Shown here: piece by piece, positions 46,115-55,824 of the stretch
Numbering within the stretch: the first letter of the stretch is position 1
Layout of the letters: each line of letters opens with the position of its first letter
Origin: Sphingomonas sp.
GTDB taxonomy: Bacteria; Pseudomonadota; Alphaproteobacteria; Sphingomonadales; Sphingomonadaceae
Direction: 5' to 3'
DNA length: 64,000 nucleotides
NCBI GenBank assembly: GCA_017418975.1
Contig: JAFOMG010000006.1
Span: 434,001-498,000 of the forward strand
Made by a program: the position numbers and the translations under genes
Notes under the pieces: generated by a model
The model's database searches: none
What the model was told of the DNA's origin: nothing
The model's input: the letters and a program-made list of their open reading frames with translations, nothing else

Positions 46115-46521
46115 CCGCGCCGAAGCTCCTGTCCGGCGGCAATCCCCAGATTCCCAAGGGCGAAGGCGATGCGCCGGTGCAGGCCTATATCGCCGCGATG
46201 CCCGGCTGGAAGCAGCGGATCGGGCGTGCGATCGACGATCTCGTGGCGGGCGCCGTGCCCGGCGTACGCAAGGCCGTGAAATGGAACACGCCCTTCTACG
46301 GCGCGCCCGATCGGGAAGGCTGGTTCCTCGCCTTCCACTGCTTCGACCGATATGTGAAGCTCACCTTCTTCCGCGGCACTGCGCTCGATCCGGTGCCGCC
46401 CGGTCCATCGAAACAGCAGGACGTGCGCTATCTCGACATCCGCGAGGAGGACGCGATCGACGAAGCGCGACTGACCGCGTGGATCCGGCAGGCGAGCGTC
46501 CTGCCCGGCGAGATGCTTTAG
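46111..46521 (+). CDS. DUF1801 family protein
   Basis: The 136-residue protein has VQAYIAAMPGWKQRIGRAIDDLV, AVKWNTPFYG and VKLTFFRGTAL, the DUF1801 (YdhG-like) signature. Its function is unknown. Its stop codon TAG (46519–46521) interlocks with the TAA of the converging GNAT gene (46518–46520). Confidence 0.9.
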   Translation: MTAPKLLSGGNPQIPKGEGDAPVQAYIAAMPGWKQRIGRAIDDLVAGAVPGVRKAVKWNTPFYGAPDREGWFLAFHCFDRYVKLTFFRGTALDPVPPGPSKQQDVRYLDIREEDAIDEARLTAWIRQASVLPGEML

Positions 46522-46988
46522 GACGGATCGAGATCCGACCAATCCGCCCCGGAGGGAGAGGAATGCCGCCCCGCCTGGTCATTCAGGAAACGGCCGAGCG
46601 TGACCACGCCCTGCCGCTCCAGCCCGAGCGCTTCATAGAAGCCGAGCGCCTCCGCATTGCCTTCGCGCACCATCAGCTGGATCTTCGGGCAGCCGCGCGC
46701 GCGCAGCCAGGCCTCCGCCTCCGCCATCAGCGCGCGGCCCAGCCCGATGCCGCGGGCGGCGGGTGCGACCGCGAGATAATAGACCCAGCCGCGATGGCCG
46801 TCGTCGCCCAGCATCACGCTACCCATGATCTCGCCGCCCTCCTCCTGCGCGACCAGGATCGCCGCGGATTCCGCCGCGAGCGCGCGGGCGAAATCCTGCC
46901 CGGGATCGTTCCACGGCCGCGTGAGCCCGCAATCCCGCCACAGCGCGATGACCGCCCCCGCATCCTCGGCACCTGCCCGCCGAATCAT
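46518..46988 (-). CDS. GNAT family N-acetyltransferase
   Basis: The 156-residue protein has YYLAVAPAARGIGLGRALMAEAEAWL, the acetyl-CoA pyrophosphate loop of GNAT enzymes, and NAEALGFYEALG near the end. It resembles the YpeA branch. It is the third gene of the lipoprotein–membrane protein–GNAT run, each start overlapping the previous stop (ATGA). The last 25 residues are a variable tail that includes the interlocked stop. Confidence 0.9.
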   Translation of the reverse strand: MIRRAGAEDAGAVIALWRDCGLTRPWNDPGQDFARALAAESAAILVAQEEGGEIMGSVMLGDDGHRGWVYYLAVAPAARGIGLGRALMAEAEAWLRARGCPKIQLMVREGNAEALGFYEALGLERQGVVTLGRFLNDQAGRHSSPSGADWSDLDPS

Positions 46989-47239
46989 GCCGCCCGCCGC
47001 GCGATGTGCCACAGCGTCACCGCGCCGATCAGCATCCAGATCACGTTCAAGGTCGCCGAGGGGATGGCGCCGTTCCAGCCACTGTTGATCACGAAACAGC
47101 CCGCGCCGACGACGTTCATCCACTGATAGGCGCGCGAACGACCGGTCAGCCTGCCGGAAGAGAGCAGCAGATAGGCGGCCAGGATCAATGCTGCCCCTGT
47201 CCAGCCGACGATCTCGATCAGCAGCCTCTCGACGCTCAT
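46985..47239 (-). CDS. CBU_0592-like small membrane protein
   Basis: The 84-residue product has three helices (about 8–28, 40–58, 62–80) and the pattern YQWMNVVGAGCFVINSGWNGAIPSATLNVIW, typical of the CBU_0592 family. Function is unknown. It overlaps both neighbours by four bases. Confidence 0.85.
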   Translation of the reverse strand: MSVERLLIEIVGWTGAALILAAYLLLSSGRLTGRSRAYQWMNVVGAGCFVINSGWNGAIPSATLNVIWMLIGAVTLWHIARRAA

Positions 47240-47862
47240 CGCGCGATGCAGGTGACGCCGGCCCAGAGATTGGTCACCTTGCCGTCGGGCGCCGGCGAGC
47301 TGAGCAGGCCGGAAAGCGCGCCCATCATGAACTCGTTGCCGATCGAGGTTTCGCCGACATCCACCGTGCCGGCCGCCTCCAGCTCCTTGCGGCTGGTGCC
47401 GATGCCGATGCCCTTGGCCGTGGCGAACCCGGCCGCCTCGCGCCCGTCCAGGTCCCAGCCGGCGAACTTGCCGTCCTGGAAATAGAGCGAGAGCCCGTCG
47501 CGAAAGGCCGCGGAGCCGAGCGGGCCGGCGCCGCAATCCTGGTTGCCCGCTTCCTCGATCGGGCTGCCCAGCGCGCCGGCGAGCATCCGCACCGCATCGG
47601 CCCTGGCCATGCCGAAGCGCACATGGCGGGAGGATCCGTCGGGCTGCACCAGCGTCAGCTCCTCGGGCGCCAGCCGAACGCCGATGCCCGGCGCCTCCGC
47701 GCGCGCGCTCGCCGCATTGGCCTCGGCATTGCCTGCGGGCGGGACGATGATCTCGGCCGCATTCGCCGCCGCATCCTTCTCCATCGGCTTTTCGGGCTCG
47801 GGCGCGCAGGCGGCGAGCAGGCCCAGCGCCACGAGCGTCCATGGCAGCGGCTTGATCGTCAT
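47236..47862 (-). CDS. Putative lipoprotein, unknown function
   Basis: The 208-residue product has a lipobox LAAC (Cys19) after a hydrophobic start, an Ala/Glu-rich linker and a C-terminal domain with the repeated style RKELEAAGTVDVGET and GKVTNLWAGVTC. The two Cys near the end of the domain may pair. It starts the ATGA-coupled three-gene unit. Confidence 0.75.
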   Translation of the reverse strand: MTIKPLPWTLVALGLLAACAPEPEKPMEKDAAANAAEIIVPPAGNAEANAASARAEAPGIGVRLAPEELTLVQPDGSSRHVRFGMARADAVRMLAGALGSPIEEAGNQDCGAGPLGSAAFRDGLSLYFQDGKFAGWDLDGREAAGFATAKGIGIGTSRKELEAAGTVDVGETSIGNEFMMGALSGLLSSPAPDGKVTNLWAGVTCIAR

Positions 47863-47923
47863 CGTCTCTTCCCCACCCGGTTCGCGGGCATTTTCTCATT
47901 ATCCCGCGGTGCCCGCAATGGCC

Positions 47924-48496
47924 TCAGGCGAGCGCGGCTACGGGCGCGCGGCGGAAACAGCCCTGTTGATGATCGTTCACCAGCCCCACCGCCTGCATCC
48001 AGGCATGGACGATCGTCGGCCCGACGAACTTGAAGCCGCGGCGCTTCAGCTCCCTGGAGATCGCCTCGGAAAGCGGCGTGGTGGCGACGAAGCCGTGCCC
48101 CGGGCTCTGGATCGGCGCGCCGCCGGTGAAGCCCCAGCAGAATGCGGCGAAATCCTCGCCGCGCGCCTGCATCTCGCACCAGATCCGCGCGCCCTTGATC
48201 GTCGCTTCGATCTTGGCCCGGGCGCGGACGATGCCGGGATTCGCCATCAGCCGCTCGACATCCTCGGGCCCGAAGGCGGCGACCTTCATCGGATCGAAGC
48301 CGGCGAACGCCGCGCGAAAGGCTTCGCGCTTGCGCAGGATGACGATCCAGGCGAGCCCGGCCTGGAAGCCCTCGAGCATCAGCGCCTCCCACAATTCGCG
48401 CGAATCGCGGATCGGCACGCCCCATTCGGCATCGTGATAGGCGCGGTTGAGCGGATCGCTCACCGCCCAGGCGCAACGCGGCGGATCGTCGGTCAT
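47924..48496 (-). CDS. tag: DNA-3-methyladenine glycosylase I
   Basis: The 190-residue protein has RCAWAVSD (zinc Cys8), YHDAEWG with zinc His21, LEGFQAGLAWI with catalytic Glu42, and the C-terminal zinc-knuckle VNDHQQGC. Tag removes N3-methyladenine from alkylated DNA. Its ATG overlaps the stop of the YcaQ-like gene, so it is coupled to it. Confidence 0.95.
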   Translation of the reverse strand: MTDDPPRCAWAVSDPLNRAYHDAEWGVPIRDSRELWEALMLEGFQAGLAWIVILRKREAFRAAFAGFDPMKVAAFGPEDVERLMANPGIVRARAKIEATIKGARIWCEMQARGEDFAAFCWGFTGGAPIQSPGHGFVATTPLSEAISRELKRRGFKFVGPTIVHAWMQAVGLVNDHQQGCFRRAPVAALA

Positions 48497-49680
48497 CGGC
48501 TTCCCCTGATCGTCTCGCCGATACGCACTTCGCCCAGGCCGAGCCAGTGCGCCATGCGGGTGAGTTCGACCGCCAGCCGCTCCTCGGTATCGCGCGGCGC
48601 GTGCGGCTCCAGCGTCACTCGGTGCGCGAGCAGCCGGCCGCCTTGGCGATCGGCCTTGAGGTCGACGCGCGCGGTGAGCGCCTCGTCCATCAGGAAGGGC
48701 AGCACGAAATAGCCATGGGTCCGCTTGTCGGCCGGGACGTAGATCTCGATCCGGTAGCGGAAGTCGAACAGGCGCTCGGTGCGGGCGCGTTCCCAGATCA
48801 GCGGATCGAAAGGGGCCAGCAGGGCGTCGCCGCGCACCCGGCGCGGCACGCGCGCATCGCGGTGCAGCCAGGCCTTTTGCGTCCAGCCTTTCACCTGGAC
48901 CGGGATCAGCGTGCCTTCCTCCTCCAGCTCGGGGATGGCGCCCTTCGCCTCTTCGGGCTTGAGCCGGAAATAGTCGCGCAGATCGGTCGCGGTCGCCACG
49001 CCGAGCGCACGGGCGCTACGCTCGATCAGCACGCGCTGGGCGGTCGCGGCATCCGGCGCGGGCAAGTCGTAGACCGCGCGCGGGATCACGCGCTCGCTCA
49101 GGTCATAGACTCGCTCGAAGCTGCCGCGCCGCGTGGCGGTGGTGATCTGGCCCGACCAGAACAGCCATTCCAGCGCGAGCTTGGTCTCGCTCCATTCCCA
49201 CCAGCCGCTTTTCGAGCTGCCATTCTCGAACTCGGACGCGGCGAGCGGCCCTTCGCAGGCGATGCGATCGCGCACCGCCCTGGCCTCGGCATTGCGTTCG
49301 CGGGCGAACAGGCGCAGCTGGCGCCAGCCGATCTCGCCGCGCTCGGCCCGGGCCATCCGCCAGCGGAAATAGGGATGGAGATCCACCGGCAGCAGCGACG
49401 CCTCGTGCGCCCAATATTCGAAGAGCCTGCGCCCGCGCCGCGGCCCCCAGGCATCGCGCTCGAGCAAGGCCCGGTCATACCCGCCCAGCCGCGAAAAGGC
49501 GGGCAGATAGTGCATCCGCGTCAATACGTTGACGCTGTCGATCTGATGGAGACCCAGCCGGTCCACGGTGCGGCGGAGATGCGCGGCCCCCACGCTGCCG
49601 GGCCGGCGCGCGCCGAAGCCCTGCGCCGCCAGGAAGATGCGGCGGACCTGCTGCGGCGAAAGCGTTTCCCCCATGCTCAT
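48493..49680 (-). CDS. YcaQ-type winged-helix DNA glycosylase (interstrand-crosslink repair family)
   Basis: The 395-residue product is the DUF1006/HTH_42 family, with the start LSPQQVRRIFLAAQGF, HQIDSVNVLTRMHYLPAFSRLG (catalytic Gln-x-Asp region) and the winged helices of the E. coli crosslink-repair glycosylase YcaQ. It unhooks nitrogen-mustard-type crosslinks and alkylated bases. Placement before tag and after tetR makes an alkylation-repair operon. Its ATG overlaps the TetR stop. Confidence 0.88.
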   Translation of the reverse strand: MSMGETLSPQQVRRIFLAAQGFGARRPGSVGAAHLRRTVDRLGLHQIDSVNVLTRMHYLPAFSRLGGYDRALLERDAWGPRRGRRLFEYWAHEASLLPVDLHPYFRWRMARAERGEIGWRQLRLFARERNAEARAVRDRIACEGPLAASEFENGSSKSGWWEWSETKLALEWLFWSGQITTATRRGSFERVYDLSERVIPRAVYDLPAPDAATAQRVLIERSARALGVATATDLRDYFRLKPEEAKGAIPELEEEGTLIPVQVKGWTQKAWLHRDARVPRRVRGDALLAPFDPLIWERARTERLFDFRYRIEIYVPADKRTHGYFVLPFLMDEALTARVDLKADRQGGRLLAHRVTLEPHAPRDTEERLAVELTRMAHWLGLGEVRIGETIRGSR

Positions 49681-50348
49681 GATGCGGTGAGCGCCGCGAG
49701 GTCGGCAGGCAACAGCTGCTTGAACAGGGCGAGCACCCGCCTCCCCTCGGCAGGCGGCAAGGTGATCGCATGGCGCACCGCCGCGGCGATCAGCGTCATC
49801 ACCAGCTGGGCATAACGCGCGATCGCCGCCGGGCTCGCCCCGCCCGCGATCGGCCGCACCGCCTCGGCGAGCAGGCCGGCAAGGACGGCGCCATCCTCTT
49901 CGTCGAGCTTCTGCAAGGCGCGATCGGCTTGAGTCGCCTGCCAGATGTCGCGCATCATCGGTTCGTCCATGAACATGCGATAATAGCTGTCGACGATATC
50001 GCCCAGCGCCGGATGCAGGTCAGCCATGGTCTTCACCGTGGCGAGATCGCGCGCCACGCAGGCGCGGCCGATCGCGTTGCAGCGCTCGGCCAGCGTGCCG
50101 ATGATCGCCGCCTTGTCCGGGAAATACTGATAGAGCGAGCCAAAGGGTATGCCGGTGCGCTCGACGATATCGCTCATCCGAAAGGCCTCGCTGCCCTTCT
50201 CCGCCATGACCGCAGCGGCGCATTCCAGGATGCGCTCGAACCGTTCGCGGCTGCGCTTCTGCGTGGGCACCATTCGCGCCCGCGCCGTGGGCGGTGCCGC
50301 CTCCCGTTCCGTCCCTGCCGGCCTTCGCCCCATTCCACTTCCCGTCAT
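49677..50348 (-). CDS. TetR/AcrR family repressor
   Basis: The 223-residue protein has a TetR HTH (RILECAAAVMAEKGSEAFRMSDIVERTGIPFGSLYQYFPDKAAII) and a helical ligand domain. The start may be MVPTQKRSRERF, 25 residues later, where the HTH usually begins. It heads the TetR–YcaQ–Tag operon and is divergent from the DUF1772 gene; a dyad between them probably regulates both. Confidence 0.88.
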   Translation of the reverse strand: MTGSGMGRRPAGTEREAAPPTARARMVPTQKRSRERFERILECAAAVMAEKGSEAFRMSDIVERTGIPFGSLYQYFPDKAAIIGTLAERCNAIGRACVARDLATVKTMADLHPALGDIVDSYYRMFMDEPMMRDIWQATQADRALQKLDEEDGAVLAGLLAEAVRPIAGGASPAAIARYAQLVMTLIAAAVRHAITLPPAEGRRVLALFKQLLPADLAALTAS

Positions 50349-50391
50349 GCCCGCTTGACGGATCAGATACGAGATATTATCGGGTTTAGCA

Positions 50392-50412
50392 AATACGATA
50401 CATTCTCGTATT
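50392..50412. promoter_or_regulatory. Dyad between the tetR and DUF1772 genes
   Basis: AATACGA and TCGTATT, seven bases apart, form a 21-bp palindrome. A related half-site, ATACGAGATAT, lies at 50367–50377. The position in the 83-base divergent gap suits TetR binding; the assignment is inferred. Confidence 0.6.
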
Positions 50413-50431
50413 CAATCAAAAGGCCTGGATC

Positions 50432-50914
50432 ATGCGAACCTTTCTCGTTCCCGGACTGCTCTGGTTCTCGGCAATCGGCACCGGGCTGATGGCGGGGGTC
50501 TATTTTGCCTTCTCGACCTTCGTCATGGCGGCGCTCGGCCGGATTGCCCCGGCCTCAGGTATGGCGGCGATGAACGCGATCAATGTCGACATAGTGCGCT
50601 CGTCCTTCCTGCCGCTGTTCCTCGCGACCACCGTCGCGGCGGGCCTGATCGCGGTGGCCGGGGCGCTGCGCTGGGGCGAGCCGGGGGCGCCGGCGATGAT
50701 CGCGGGCGGCACGATCTACCTGCTCGGCATGTTCGGCGTGACGATGTTCTTCAACGTGCCGTTCAACGACGCACTGGCCGCGGCCGGCAACGGTCCCGGC
50801 TCGGCCGCCACCTGGGCGCGCTACCTCAGGGACTGGACGATGTGGAACCATGTCCGCACCCTGAGCTCCGTCGTCGCGCTCGGACTGTACGTCGCGGCGC
50901 TGGTGCAGCGTTAG
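50432..50914 (+). CDS. DUF1772 membrane protein
   Basis: The 160-residue protein has four helices (6–30, 60–80, 85–107, 138–157) and the family block TMFFNVPFNDALAAAG with WNHVRTLSS. DUF1772 proteins include anthrone-oxygenase-like and unknown members. It is the divergent partner of the tetR gene, the usual arrangement for a repressed target. Confidence 0.87.
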   Translation: MRTFLVPGLLWFSAIGTGLMAGVYFAFSTFVMAALGRIAPASGMAAMNAINVDIVRSSFLPLFLATTVAAGLIAVAGALRWGEPGAPAMIAGGTIYLLGMFGVTMFFNVPFNDALAAAGNGPGSAATWARYLRDWTMWNHVRTLSSVVALGLYVAALVQR

Positions 50915-50973
50915 GGCGGATCGGCATTTGGGATCCGTATCGAGCGCGCCTTGCCGGCGGGGGAAAAGCCGTT

Positions 50974-50991
50974 CCCCGGCAAAGGCCGGGG
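50974..50991 (+). terminator. Hairpin after the DUF1772 gene
   Basis: CCCCGGC and GCCGGGG enclose a four-base loop, 60 bases past the stop; no T run follows. Confidence 0.4.
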
Positions 50992-51120
50992 CCCGGTTGC
51001 GACGCCGTTCGAGAGATTCTCGTGCCTGGCCAGATGCATCGAGGCTTTTTCCGGCCTTCGCCGGGGGACTGTCAGGCCCCTTCCCACTAAATGTCGATCC
51101 GGCCTAGGGAGCGTGGACAA

Positions 51121-51552
51121 TTACCGTGACCAAATGACGGTTGGGACGAGTTGGAGCATGGAGAGATAGGCTCTAGCAGTTTGTTCGTATCGTGTTGCGA
51201 TACGTCGGAAGTGCTTGGCTTTGCTGAAGAAGCATTCGACGGCGCTGCGTTCCTTGTAGATGTTGGGATCGTGGTCGATGCGGGTGGCGCGGCTGCGGTT
51301 GGAGGGGATCACGGCGATAGCGCCAGCCTTGTCGATAGCGCTGCGGAAGTGGTCGGCGTCATAGGCTTTGTCGGCGAGTACGTGGCGTGCCGGCAGGTCG
51401 GCGATCAGGGCATGGGCCTGGGTGATGTCGTTGTCCTGGCCGGGAGTAACGATAAAGCGCACCGGGTTGCCGAGAGCATCGACGGCAACGTGGACTTTGG
51501 TCGTCAGGCCGCCTCGGCTGCGGCCGATGGCGCGATCTTCAGGCCCCCCTTT
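51121..51552 (-). CDS. IS transposase, second frame (C-terminal DDE part)
   Basis: Read in the -1 frame from the slippery run it continues KGGPEDRAIGRSRGGLTTKVHVA into LADKAYDAD (second Asp) and YKERSAVECFFSKAK (Glu), completing the DDE set of IS5 transposases. It has no good start of its own beyond a weak GTG, so it is made by frameshift from the first frame. Its stop lies inside the left terminal repeat. Confidence 0.85.
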   Translation of the reverse strand, partial: KGGPEDRAIGRSRGGLTTKVHVAVDALGNPVRFIVTPGQDNDITQAHALIADLPARHVLADKAYDADHFRSAIDKAGAIAVIPSNRSRATRIDHDPNIYKERSAVECFFSKAKHFRRIATRYEQTARAYLSMLQLVPTVIWSR

Positions 51553-51875
51553 TTGCCCGTGGCGTGCTGGTGCGCCCGGACGATCGTGCTGTCGATGATC
51601 AGGTAGTCAAAGTCCGGATCGTCGGCCATCGCATTGAAAAGATTCCACCAGACCCCGTCGCGCGACCAACGCGAGAAGCGCCGGAAGACACTGTTCCAGC
51701 TTCCAAATGTAGGCGGCAGGTCCCGCCAGGGCGACGATGTCCGCACGATCCACAGCACCGCCTCCACGAACCGACGATTGTCGGCCGTCACTCCGCGATC
51801 CGTCACCTTGCCGCGAAGATGCGGCTCTATCCGACGCCACTGATCATCCCGCAGAACAAGCCGAACTCCATCCAT
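51504..51875 (-). CDS. IS transposase, first frame (N-terminal part)
   Basis: The 123-residue frame begins MDGVRLVLRDDQWRRIEPHLRGK, the helix-turn-helix region of IS5 transposases, and reaches DYLIIDSTIVRAHQHATG with the first catalytic Asp before the slippery run at 51544–51554. In-frame reading ends soon after. The ATG ten residues upstream is possible. Confidence 0.88.
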   Translation of the reverse strand: MDGVRLVLRDDQWRRIEPHLRGKVTDRGVTADNRRFVEAVLWIVRTSSPWRDLPPTFGSWNSVFRRFSRWSRDGVWWNLFNAMADDPDFDYLIIDSTIVRAHQHATGKKGGLKIAPSAAAEAA

Positions 51876-52082
51876 CCAAACCTCCCAAAAGGCAGGTTGA
51901 ATCACATCCTCTCGAAAAGGGGAATCCTAATTGTCCACGCTCCCTAGGCCATACGGCCCGGGCGCGCCGGGGCTGTATGCCACGCACCGGCGGATGCGAG
52001 GAATACCGGCATTTCACCCCTTTACTTCAAGGGCCGTATCGCATTCCGACATTGGGGGCAGCGGCATCTGGACGAGCCGGAA

Positions 52083-53639
<1,557 letters not shown>

Positions 53640-53726
53640 GCCCAGCGCGCTTAGCCAGAACCGGCGCCGGGGGAAAGGCCGGCGCGCGATTATGCGGAAG
53701 TTTATTCGCTGGGCGCGAACTCTCCC

Positions 53727-53971
53727 GTCATCCCCGCGCAGGCGAGGATCCAGGGCCACAGGCGGATTGCTCACAGCCCAGGGCCGGTGGCTTGGCGGGC
53801 CGAAACGGTTTGAACCTGCCTTCTTCGTCACCCCGAACTTGTTTCAGCATGACGGAAGAGAGAGGCTTCCCCGAATGCCGATCCGTCTCAATCCCGCGCG
53901 CTCCGGGGAGCGCCCGCCTGGCGGCGTCGTTGTCCTGCGCTGCCCCGGATCCTCGCCTGCGCGGGGATGAC
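53727..53971. repeat. 245-bp element with perfect 25-bp inverted ends of the dispersed family
   Basis: GTCATCCCCGCG… at 53727–53751 and its exact reverse complement at 53947–53971 enclose about 195 bases, unlike the 135-bp elements. Inside is another repeat-like piece, GTCACCCCGAACTTG near 53828. The element overlaps the last ~28 codons of the serine hydrolase gene. Confidence 0.85.
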
Positions 53972-55051
53972 GGGGTTCGCCGATTGCGTCGTGCCCCAGG
54001 TACCTGCCGCGATCCGGCCGGCGATCTCGCCAAGGCGGCCCTGGGCAGTGTCGCTGGCCTTGTTCGCCAGCAGGATCACCGCCAGCTTCTTCTCGGGCCA
54101 GAGCATCATCACGCTGGCAAAGCCCCAGGTGCCGCCCGAATAGCGCAGCTGGCGCCCGCCTTCGGGCAGCTGCGAGACGATCCAGCCAAGGCCCACCCAG
54201 GTCTGCTTGTCGAGCGTGAACCAGCTGCCCTTGTGGCTGAGCGCCACCGCGGGATCGCGCTCGTCGAGCTGGAGCGCGGCATAGCGCAGCATGTCCGCCG
54301 CCGAATAGCGATAGCCGAACTGGTCGCGCGGCAGCACCGCGGCCACCCTGCCCTCGACATCATGGCCGGTCGCGGCGTCCTTCGCCCCGAAGCCGAGCGG
54401 CCCCTCGATCTCGCGGGCCAGGATCCGGTCATAGGGCATGCCGTAGATCCGCTCGAGCGCCACGATGAGCAATTGCGCGGCGACATTCGAATGGGCGACA
54501 TTCTCGCCCGGCCTGCTGGCCGGCGAGACGGTGCGCAAGTCCTTGAGAAACTGCGCGCGGCCATAGGCCTTCAGCGCCTCGGCATGCTTGAAGCGGCCGG
54601 GATCGGGGTCGAGCTTCGACAGGTCGGGCAGATTGTCGGGCAGGCCCGAGGTCATGTTGGCGAGGTGCACCAGCCGCACCGGCTCGCCCTCGAACGCCAG
54701 CCCCGGATAGGCGCCGTCCAGATATTTGCGGACATCGTCGGCCAGGCCGGCCTTGCCCGCCAGCACCGCGCGAGCGAGCAGCAGCCCGCTCATCGTCTTG
54801 GCGATCGATCCGATCTCGAACGCGGTATCCTTGCCCGGCGCGCCACTGCCCTTCGCCATTTCGCCGAAGCCGTGGAAATGCGCCTTGCCGTCACGGAGCA
54901 CGCCGATCGTCAGCCCGGCGCCCTTCTCCTCGGCGAGGAATTTCTCGCCCTCGGCACGGACCGTGGCGTCAAGCGCCTGTCCCGATGCCTGCGCCTGCGC
55001 CGCCACCGGGGCCAGCACCAGCCAAATTCCCAGCAGCGCGCGCGACAGCAT
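53888..55051 (-). CDS. Serine hydrolase (beta-lactamase class C/EstB-like), periplasmic
   Basis: The 387-residue product has a signal peptide (1–22) and the fold's motifs SIAK (Ser82–Lys85), a HSN-type second element and a YSGGTWGF third element. Such proteins are esterases, peptidases or beta-lactamase relatives. The final ~28 residues (from [11 protein letters not shown]) are translated from the repeat end and are not family sequence, so an insertion has replaced or extended the original C-terminus. Confidence 0.85.
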   Translation of the reverse strand: MLSRALLGIWLVLAPVAAQAQASGQALDATVRAEGEKFLAEEKGAGLTIGVLRDGKAHFHGFGEMAKGSGAPGKDTAFEIGSIAKTMSGLLLARAVLAGKAGLADDVRKYLDGAYPGLAFEGEPVRLVHLANMTSGLPDNLPDLSKLDPDPGRFKHAEALKAYGRAQFLKDLRTVSPASRPGENVAHSNVAAQLLIVALERIYGMPYDRILAREIEGPLGFGAKDAATGHDVEGRVAAVLPRDQFGYRYSAADMLRYAALQLDERDPAVALSHKGSWFTLDKQTWVGLGWIVSQLPEGGRQLRYSGGTWGFASVMMLWPEKKLAVILLANKASDTAQGRLGEIAGRIAAGTWGTTQSANPVIPAQARIRGSAGQRRRQAGAPRSARD

Positions 55052-55133
55052 CCCCTGCACCTCCACCGAATGACCTGGCACCTGCCCCGCCAGGGCGGAT
55101 CGACATTTGAAGCAAGCGAACCGCGGTGGCTCC

Positions 55134-55721
55134 CTAGAGCGACTGCAGCCCCTCGATCGTCACGATCGGGCTGCTGCCGCGGCGCAGGGCGCAGCGGAAG
55201 CCATGGCTCTCCCGGGTGGCGTCGCGATAGCCGTCGGCCAGCTCCACCTGTCCCTTGATCACCCAGCTCTTGCCGTTCCAGACGGTGCTGGTGACCGTGG
55301 AGACCTGCGCGAGCCGGGCATAGCGCTCGCCCAGGCTTTCCGCTTCCACCGCGCAGCGATCGGCAGCGGCATCCTCGTCATAGAGTCCGTCGAACTGCGC
55401 GGAATTCGGCGCCGGCGTCTCGGCGATCGGGCCGGCGGCGGGCGGCAGCGCCTCGCCATAACGGCTGCCGTCGACCGGGCCGGTATCGATCGGCACCCGC
55501 TCCTCGGCCACTTCGGTGCCGTGCGACTTCTTCTTGCCGCTCGAGATCAGCGCGAGCACGCCGCCGACCACCAGGCCGCCGACGATCGCGTCGCCCACAT
55601 CGAACTTGTCCTTGTGCTTCTCGCGCGACGGGCGCCAGCGCTCCTGCGCCTGAGCCGGCATCGCCAGCCCGATCATCGCCACCGCAGCGATCCCGCCGCC
55701 CGCAAGCTTCAGAATACCCAT
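55134..55721 (-). CDS. Secreted or membrane-anchored protein of unknown function
   Basis: The product from MGILKLAGG has a signal peptide (about 1–25, PAQA-QE), a second hydrophobic segment (DAIVGGLVVGGVLALI, about 43–58) and a C-terminal domain with Cys pair (CAVEAE; FRCALRR). The start is favoured by GGAGGG just upstream, although spacing is tight; an upstream GTG adds seven residues. No family was recognised. Confidence 0.7.
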   Translation of the reverse strand: MGILKLAGGGIAAVAMIGLAMPAQAQERWRPSREKHKDKFDVGDAIVGGLVVGGVLALISSGKKKSHGTEVAEERVPIDTGPVDGSRYGEALPPAAGPIAETPAPNSAQFDGLYDEDAAADRCAVEAESLGERYARLAQVSTVTSTVWNGKSWVIKGQVELADGYRDATRESHGFRCALRRGSSPIVTIEGLQSL

Positions 55722-55824
55722 GCCGCCCTCCGTTACTTTCACGAAACGAGAACTATGCGCGCCAGCCTGTCGCGCGGCTGAACCGATTTGCCGCCCGGGG
55801 GAAACGGGAACGCGACTCTCGCCC

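Larger units (their letters stand above)
51108..51943 (-). mobile_element. Complete IS5-type insertion sequence (IS427-like group)
   Basis: Perfect 16-bp terminal inverted repeats (GGAGCGTGGACAATTA at 51108–51123; complement at 51928–51943) bound an 836-bp element with a CTAG target duplication (51104–51107, 51944–51947). The outer flanks GGC/GCC show it went into a palindrome, GGCCTAGGCC. It has two overlapping reading frames on the minus strand joined by an A5G6 slippery run. Presence of intact ends and both frames suggests a recent, active copy. Confidence 0.9.
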
